This document shows, one piece after another, positions 59,967-64,000 of a DNA stretch of 64,000 bases. The notes beneath the pieces were generated by a model that did no database searches, was not told the origin of the DNA, and saw nothing but the letters and a program-made list of their open reading frames with translations. Location: NCBI GenBank assembly GCA_035495315.1, contig DATJGF010000164.1, positions 1-64,000 on the forward strand, in the 5' to 3' direction. The DNA comes from DATJGF01 sp035495315. Its GTDB lineage: Bacteria; Verrucomicrobiota; Verrucomicrobiia; Limisphaerales; UBA8199. The position numbers and the translations under genes were made by a program. Within the stretch, counting starts at the first letter, position 1. Each line of letters begins with the position of its first letter.

Positions 59967-62615
59967 TTATCGGTTCTTCGACCCTCCTGCCGTCTTAAAA
60001 GACGCAGCATCCGCCTTGCCTCCGGCGCTGAGATAAGCGATCAAATCCAGGATCTCTTCCTGCGTCATTTGGTTAACCAGGCCCTCAGGCATCGGCGATA
60101 CCTTGGAGGGGAGTCGTTCACGAATGTCGGCTTTCTTGATCGTCACCCGATCCGGAAGTAACGGGCTCGGCTGAACCACGAGCTCTTCCTCGTTCTCGTC
60201 CACGATGCGCCCCGTCTCGCTCCCCCCGTCCGTTTTAATAATTGTGGAATTCTGATACTGTTCGGAGACCACTTTGGAGGGTTCGAGTATCGATTCCAGA
60301 ATGTCCCGCCGGCTATATTTGCTGGATACCGCCGTGAGCTCGGGTCCGGCCGATCCGCCGGCGTCCTGGAAGCGATGACAAAGCACGCACTGCCCATCAT
60401 GGAATGCAGCTTTGCCACTCGCGAAGTTCCGGCCCTCGGTGGTCCGCTCGAGTAGAGGTTCCAAATCAGCCATCTTCCACTCCTTTACCAGGTGCCGCTC
60501 TTTCACCGGTTTGAACGCGGCTATGGCCCGGTAATCCTGAATCCAACTGCTGAGGACAACCCGGTTCGTTTCCGTGAGAGTTGCAATGGCATCGTTGCGG
60601 ATGTTGACGAGATACTTAGGATAGCTGGCCCCGTCGCCATAATCGCGCCAGGCTTCCTTGAACCATTGAATGAGTTGTGGCGGATGACGGTCGTTCGGAT
60701 TTCCGCTAAAAATGCGCGCGTAGCCTGTCAGCGTTTCGCCGGAGATGGGTTTGCCATCAGCCGCGCTTTGGGCATACCGGAACCAATCGAAGTAATGTTT
60801 TCGTTGGTCGAGAGTCCAGCCCTCCTTCAGCGTGCGCAGGCAAAAAATGTAATGCGCCTGTTCTTCCTGCGTCTTTGCCTTGTCCAACAGCGCGAGTGTT
60901 TTGTGAATCACATCCGGCGCCTCGAGATAAATCAATAACTGGCAAAGTTCCCGATTCACGAATTCATTGTCAGCAGGGTAAATTTTGTCGAGTTCGGCGG
61001 AAACATAACCCGCCAACTCGGTCGCGGGTTTGCCCTGCCGGATCAAGCTCAATTCCAAAACCCGCAGCTTATCCAGGCGCTGCGTCACAGAAAGCGAATC
61101 GAACGAGAATTTTTCCAGCGCTCGCAGCAGGGCCGGCTGGGTTTCTTTTCCGCCACATCGCGCGAGCGCCAGCAGCCCGGTGAGGCCGGCGTTGACGTTC
61201 GTTTCGTTTATGGCGCGCTCCTGCCAAAGGGGAGCATCCTGCCACTCGATCGCTATTCGCGCCGCATAGCGCAGGAAACGATCCTCACTGTTCAGGTACG
61301 GCCAGGCAACCCCGATCGCACGGGGATCTTTTTTTCCATGAAACGCTTCGAGTTGGTGCCGCAATTGGCGCTGCCGGACGGCGAGTCGATCGCTCTTGTC
61401 GCTCTTTTCCTGTCGGGCCGATTTGGTTTTATGGTAACTAACACGATAAAGCCCCGATTGCGTGCCACGCCCGCCCGTGATGAAATACATCGCCCCATCG
61501 CGACCGAATTCGAGGTGCGTCACATTCAGCGGTTGGCCGTGGACAAACACCTCGTAATCGCCGGTGTAGCTTGCGCCATTCGGTTTAAGATGCACCGCCA
61601 GGATCCGGCCGTAAGACCAATCCATCGCGAACAGGGCGCTGCGGTAGTATTCCGGGAAGTTACTTTTGGTTCCAAACTGGACACCGGTCGGCGAACCCAC
61701 ACCGATGTTGACGGCCGGAGGCAAACTGTCGGCGTAATATTCGGGCCATTTCGCGGAACCGGACCGCCAGCCGTATTCTCCGCTACGCAAACAATGAATG
61801 ATCCGGGTCGGACGATACCAGGGCAAACCCCAGTCCCATTCCATGTCACTGTCGAAAGTGAACATTTCACCGTCGGGATTAAACGCAAAGTCGTACGCAT
61901 TGCGGAAGCCGGCCAGCAGCAGCTCCCAATGTTTGCCCTCTGGGTCGGTGCGCAACACATGACCCCCCGGAGCCAGAATGCCGACGGCGTGCCCGCCCGC
62001 ATCCCACTGGCGGGGCAGCAGCAGTTCTTCCTGGAAATTCTTATGCGGCGAATCTTCGGCAAGGCCTTCGGGCAGCTTGGTATGATTTCCGTTCATCACG
62101 TAAATCATCTTGTCGGGTCCAAGCACCACGGCGTGATAGCCGTGTTCGCCTTCGCCACCAAAGTGTTTCAGGAAGTGTACTTCGTTGGTTTCAAATATGT
62201 CGTTGTGATTGGCATCGACCAGTCGGTACAAGCCGGTGCCTTGCGGCCCATGCCCATTCACGTAAAGGCTATCGTGTGTATACAGCAGCCCCATCGCCTG
62301 GTGCACCGGCGCCGCGATTTTTTCGATTTTCCTCACCTGGCCGCGTCGAGAGAGGGTGAAACGCAACAGCGGATCTTTATCGTCCTGCGGTGAAATAATC
62401 AGGCGACCCTTGGAATCGATCGTCATGCAGATCCAGGAACCTTCGCCCTTTTGCGCCGAGCGCAGTAACTCCGCTTTAAACCCAGGCAGCAGAGTCAGGC
62501 TCTCTGCCGAGGTGGCTACCGGGGGCTTGCCATCGCCGGCTTCCTTCGGATACGCCAGCAAGGGGGAAAAAAACACCACACTCCAGCACAGACGCAAAAA
62601 AACACTCATTCTCAT
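59967..62615 (-). CDS. PVC-type heme-binding dehydrogenase-like protein
   Basis: Secreted protein of 882 residues with a signal peptide (MSVFLRLCWSVVFFSPLLAY). The N-terminal half is a beta-propeller of the membrane-bound dehydrogenase/quinoprotein glucose-dehydrogenase-like type (GHVLRTDPEGKHWELLLAGF, NPDGEMFTFDSDMEWDWG). A helical HEAT-like region follows at about 420-720, then a c-heme domain with CVLCH (FHDGQCVLCHRF) near residue 735. This arrangement is common in Planctomycetes and Verrucomicrobia and is thought to oxidise sugars or related compounds. Convergent with the GH pair. Confidence 0.88.
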   Translation of the reverse strand: MRMSVFLRLCWSVVFFSPLLAYPKEAGDGKPPVATSAESLTLLPGFKAELLRSAQKGEGSWICMTIDSKGRLIISPQDDKDPLLRFTLSRRGQVRKIEKIAAPVHQAMGLLYTHDSLYVNGHGPQGTGLYRLVDANHNDIFETNEVHFLKHFGGEGEHGYHAVVLGPDKMIYVMNGNHTKLPEGLAEDSPHKNFQEELLLPRQWDAGGHAVGILAPGGHVLRTDPEGKHWELLLAGFRNAYDFAFNPDGEMFTFDSDMEWDWGLPWYRPTRIIHCLRSGEYGWRSGSAKWPEYYADSLPPAVNIGVGSPTGVQFGTKSNFPEYYRSALFAMDWSYGRILAVHLKPNGASYTGDYEVFVHGQPLNVTHLEFGRDGAMYFITGGRGTQSGLYRVSYHKTKSARQEKSDKSDRLAVRQRQLRHQLEAFHGKKDPRAIGVAWPYLNSEDRFLRYAARIAIEWQDAPLWQERAINETNVNAGLTGLLALARCGGKETQPALLRALEKFSFDSLSVTQRLDKLRVLELSLIRQGKPATELAGYVSAELDKIYPADNEFVNRELCQLLIYLEAPDVIHKTLALLDKAKTQEEQAHYIFCLRTLKEGWTLDQRKHYFDWFRYAQSAADGKPISGETLTGYARIFSGNPNDRHPPQLIQWFKEAWRDYGDGASYPKYLVNIRNDAIATLTETNRVVLSSWIQDYRAIAAFKPVKERHLVKEWKMADLEPLLERTTEGRNFASGKAAFHDGQCVLCHRFQDAGGSAGPELTAVSSKYSRRDILESILEPSKVVSEQYQNSTIIKTDGGSETGRIVDENEEELVVQPSPLLPDRVTIKKADIRERLPSKVSPMPEGLVNQMTQEEILDLIAYLSAGGKADAASFKTAGGSKNR

Positions 62616-63115
62616 GTGATGTTCGACAGACGCAAATCAAGGGCGATGCATTCAGCCTATTATCGGCCATCGAACACGAGCAAGGAGTTTCTAAAATGTG
62701 GGCTGGTAAGGGCACGATTAAAAGTGGATGTGAATGCGCTTTTGCTCCCGGTGCTTCATCTCATTAACACCTCCATTTATGGAGGTACCAGGTCCTCGGT
62801 GGATCGAACCCTTTCAAGGCTACGGACCTGGATCGTCGAGTTCTGCGGGTGGGCCTCGCGGCTGATCAGCTTGTAGCGTTTCTGGACCGGTGTGACGCTC
62901 TCGACAATTTGCGGAAACGTCATCGCCAACGTCTCCAAGGATTGATGCGTTAATTCGTCCCCGATTGCGCCAATAACAGTCCTCGCGACACCACGCATGA
63001 TGTGAGGACTATGGCCCGCCGAATTTCGCGCACGACCGTACTCTCTTGTTTCCTGCTGATGCCAGGTTTAAGGACAATAATCATGGTTCTGTTTAGGTTG
63101 GCCGGAGGTCTCCAC
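62616..63115. other. Gene-poor interval
   Basis: About 500 bp with short open frames only. ACCTCCAT (62769-62776) and ATGGAGGT (62779-62786) form a tight hairpin. No convincing gene or known RNA seen. Confidence 0.4.
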
Positions 63116-63145
63116 AAAAAAACCGCAGGTGGGGACCTGCCGCGG
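63116..63145 (-). terminator. Minus-strand intrinsic terminator
   Basis: On the minus strand a GC stem (CCG, CG bulge, GCAGGT - CCCC loop - ACCTGCGG, 63145-63123) is followed by seven T residues (63122-63116). There is no annotated minus-strand gene to its right, so it implies an unassigned transcript arising between about 63150 and 63500. Confidence 0.6.
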
Positions 63146-63164
63146 ATTTGGTGATCTTGCTTGG

Positions 63165-63290
63165 TTACACCAGCCGCCAACACCACTCCGCCGCGCTGGT
63201 AAAGTAATACCACCTGGCAAAGGCGATGAACGACTGACCGCTGAACTTCACGCGGAGCGAAACTACTAGGGCCAGCGGTAAGGTCAAGCG
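63165..63290 (-). CDS. Possible small protein ending at a terminator
   Basis: A frame ending at a TAA just right of the 63116-63145 terminator encodes LTLPLALVVSLRVKFSGQSF then IAFARWYYFTSAAEWCWRLV, a hydrophobic-aromatic peptide of about 40 residues if started at a TTG near 63287. The only support is placement before the terminator; it may equally be non-coding RNA. Confidence 0.2.
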   Translation of the reverse strand, partial: RLTLPLALVVSLRVKFSGQSFIAFARWYYFTSAAEWCWRLV

Positions 63291-63434
63291 GCATGTTCCC
63301 CGCGAGCGAGGGACCTGCACTCTGAATCCTCCTCGAATGGGGCCTAAACGTCGCTTCGAGGACGAGGGAGGACGAGAACGAGGATGACAAGCAAACAGGG
63401 AGGACAAGCAAACTAATCGATCTGGAATCGGTCC

Positions 63435-63463
63435 TTGACGTCCACCCGAAAAATGAATTTTAT
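63435..63463 (+). promoter_or_regulatory. Sigma-70-like promoter for ThuA gene
   Basis: TTGACG (63435-63440), 17-nt spacer, TTTTAT (63458-63463), about 60 bp before the ThuA ATG. A reasonable housekeeping promoter by sequence. Confidence 0.4.
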
Positions 63464-63521
63464 CGCGGGTGACAGAGTCTGAGCATTTAGACTGACATAT
63501 CTGATCTAACGGATTATTTTT

Positions 63522-64000
63522 ATGAAATTGAACACCCTGTTCGTATCAGGAGGCCTTTTTACCGCGTTTTTAATACTCGGTGCGCTTGCCGTCGTTTCAG
63601 ACGCCGTGGCTGCTCCCAAAAAAGTGCTCGTGGTGACCACCACGACCGGCTTCCGACATAGTTCAATTCCCACCGCAGAAAAGGTTTTGGCGCAGTTGGC
63701 AAGTGACAGCGGTGCTTTCACCGTTGATTACGCTCGCGTGGAACCCAGTGATCCACAGTTTAAGGGAGCCGACGGCAAGCCGAATCTGGAAAAGGTGAAC
63801 GCAGCGATTAAAGAGGTCCTGGCACAGAAAATGAGCGCTGAAGCGCTGAAGGGTTACGACGCGGTGGTGTTCGCAAATACGACTGGAGACCTACCCCTGC
63901 CGGATAAGCAGGCATTCCTCGACTGGATTAAATCCGGCAAGGGTTTTGTCGGAATGCATTCCGCGAGCGACACCTTCCATCACTTTGAACCCTACATTGA
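63522..64000 (+). CDS. ThuA-domain protein, 3' truncated by window edge
   Basis: The first 159 residues are visible. A signal peptide (about 1-30, ending AVAAPK) is followed by KVLVVTTTTGFRHSSIPTAE, GYDAVVFANTTGDLPLPDKQ and GFVGMHSASDTFHHFEPY, the ThuA (trehalose-utilisation) class-I glutaminase-like fold that is abundant in this phylum and often linked to sugar or c-heme dehydrogenase genes such as the one upstream. The gene continues past 64000. Confidence 0.88.
   Translation, partial: MKLNTLFVSGGLFTAFLILGALAVVSDAVAAPKKVLVVTTTTGFRHSSIPTAEKVLAQLASDSGAFTVDYARVEPSDPQFKGADGKPNLEKVNAAIKEVLAQKMSAEALKGYDAVVFANTTGDLPLPDKQAFLDWIKSGKGFVGMHSASDTFHHFEPYI

Noticed and set aside
62950..63411. 153-residue minus-strand open frame
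   Set aside because: It runs through the intrinsic terminator at 63116-63145 and has no recognisable motif, so it is unlikely to be a gene.
63380..63420. Possible CRISPR-like direct repeats (GACAAGCAAAC twice)
   Set aside because: Only two short copies with a 7-bp gap; no array or cas gene.

Overview
The window reads as a piece of a Verrucomicrobiota chromosome, probably close to the Pedosphaera/Limisphaerales lineage. This is an inference from gene content. It carries PVC-type c-heme proteins (DUF1501, DUF1549/DUF1553 and a CVLCH dehydrogenase-like protein), solitary prepilin-like proteins with an FTLIE leader, LamG-rich secreted proteins and large secreted glycoside hydrolases. Many start codons lack a clear Shine-Dalgarno sequence. 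No rRNA, tRNA, CRISPR array, transposase or phage gene was seen.

Layout. 1-10.1 kb: the end of a sugar-type MFS permease, a prepilin-like protein, a small STN-like anchored protein, then a DUF1501 protein and a 1729-residue c-heme/WD40/DUF1549/DUF1553 protein as a degradative pair. 10.5-15 kb: a DUF4870 membrane protein, a LamG-isochorismatase-LamG fusion and a decayed toxin-antitoxin pair. 15.2-23 kb: a five-gene minus-strand copper/silver efflux operon (YHS-like protein, Cys-rich protein, TolC, CusB, CusA) behind a MerR-type promoter. 23-26.8 kb: M3 peptidase, an anchored hypothetical protein and a second prepilin-like protein. 27-31.1 kb: an asparagine-synthetase-like amide ligase, a radical SAM enzyme and a flavin halogenase-like enzyme, which together look like a small biosynthetic cassette. 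31.1-33.6 kb: a convergent, overlapping operon of a GmhA-like SIS protein and two PfkB kinases.

33.8-53.4 kb is mostly housekeeping: glycerol-3-phosphate dehydrogenase, a nucleosidase-like protein, malate dehydrogenase, KdsB, CTP synthase, FolC, MiaB, two HAD phosphatases, a GT9 heptosyltransferase-like enzyme, a REC-histidine kinase, a YggT-like protein, SucD, SucC and citrate synthase. KdsB and the GT9 enzyme indicate an LPS-bearing Gram-negative envelope. MDH, SucCD and GltA give a partial TCA set. 53.5-64 kb returns to polysaccharide and c-heme genes: a GH-A glycosidase with a carbohydrate-binding module inserted in its barrel, a coupled 880-residue partner, a PVC-type heme protein and the start of a ThuA-domain protein.

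The most unusual feature is the density of small palindromic repeats. One family has a fixed plan (17-nt hairpin, G-A/G-TACA, 17-nt hairpin, GCTACGA) with interchangeable hairpin cores; a second uses 7-5-7 hairpins; a third has 31-bp arms. Several copies sit at or inside gene ends, extending N-termini or supplying a stop codon. The best candidate for an undescribed enzyme system is the 27-31 kb cassette.
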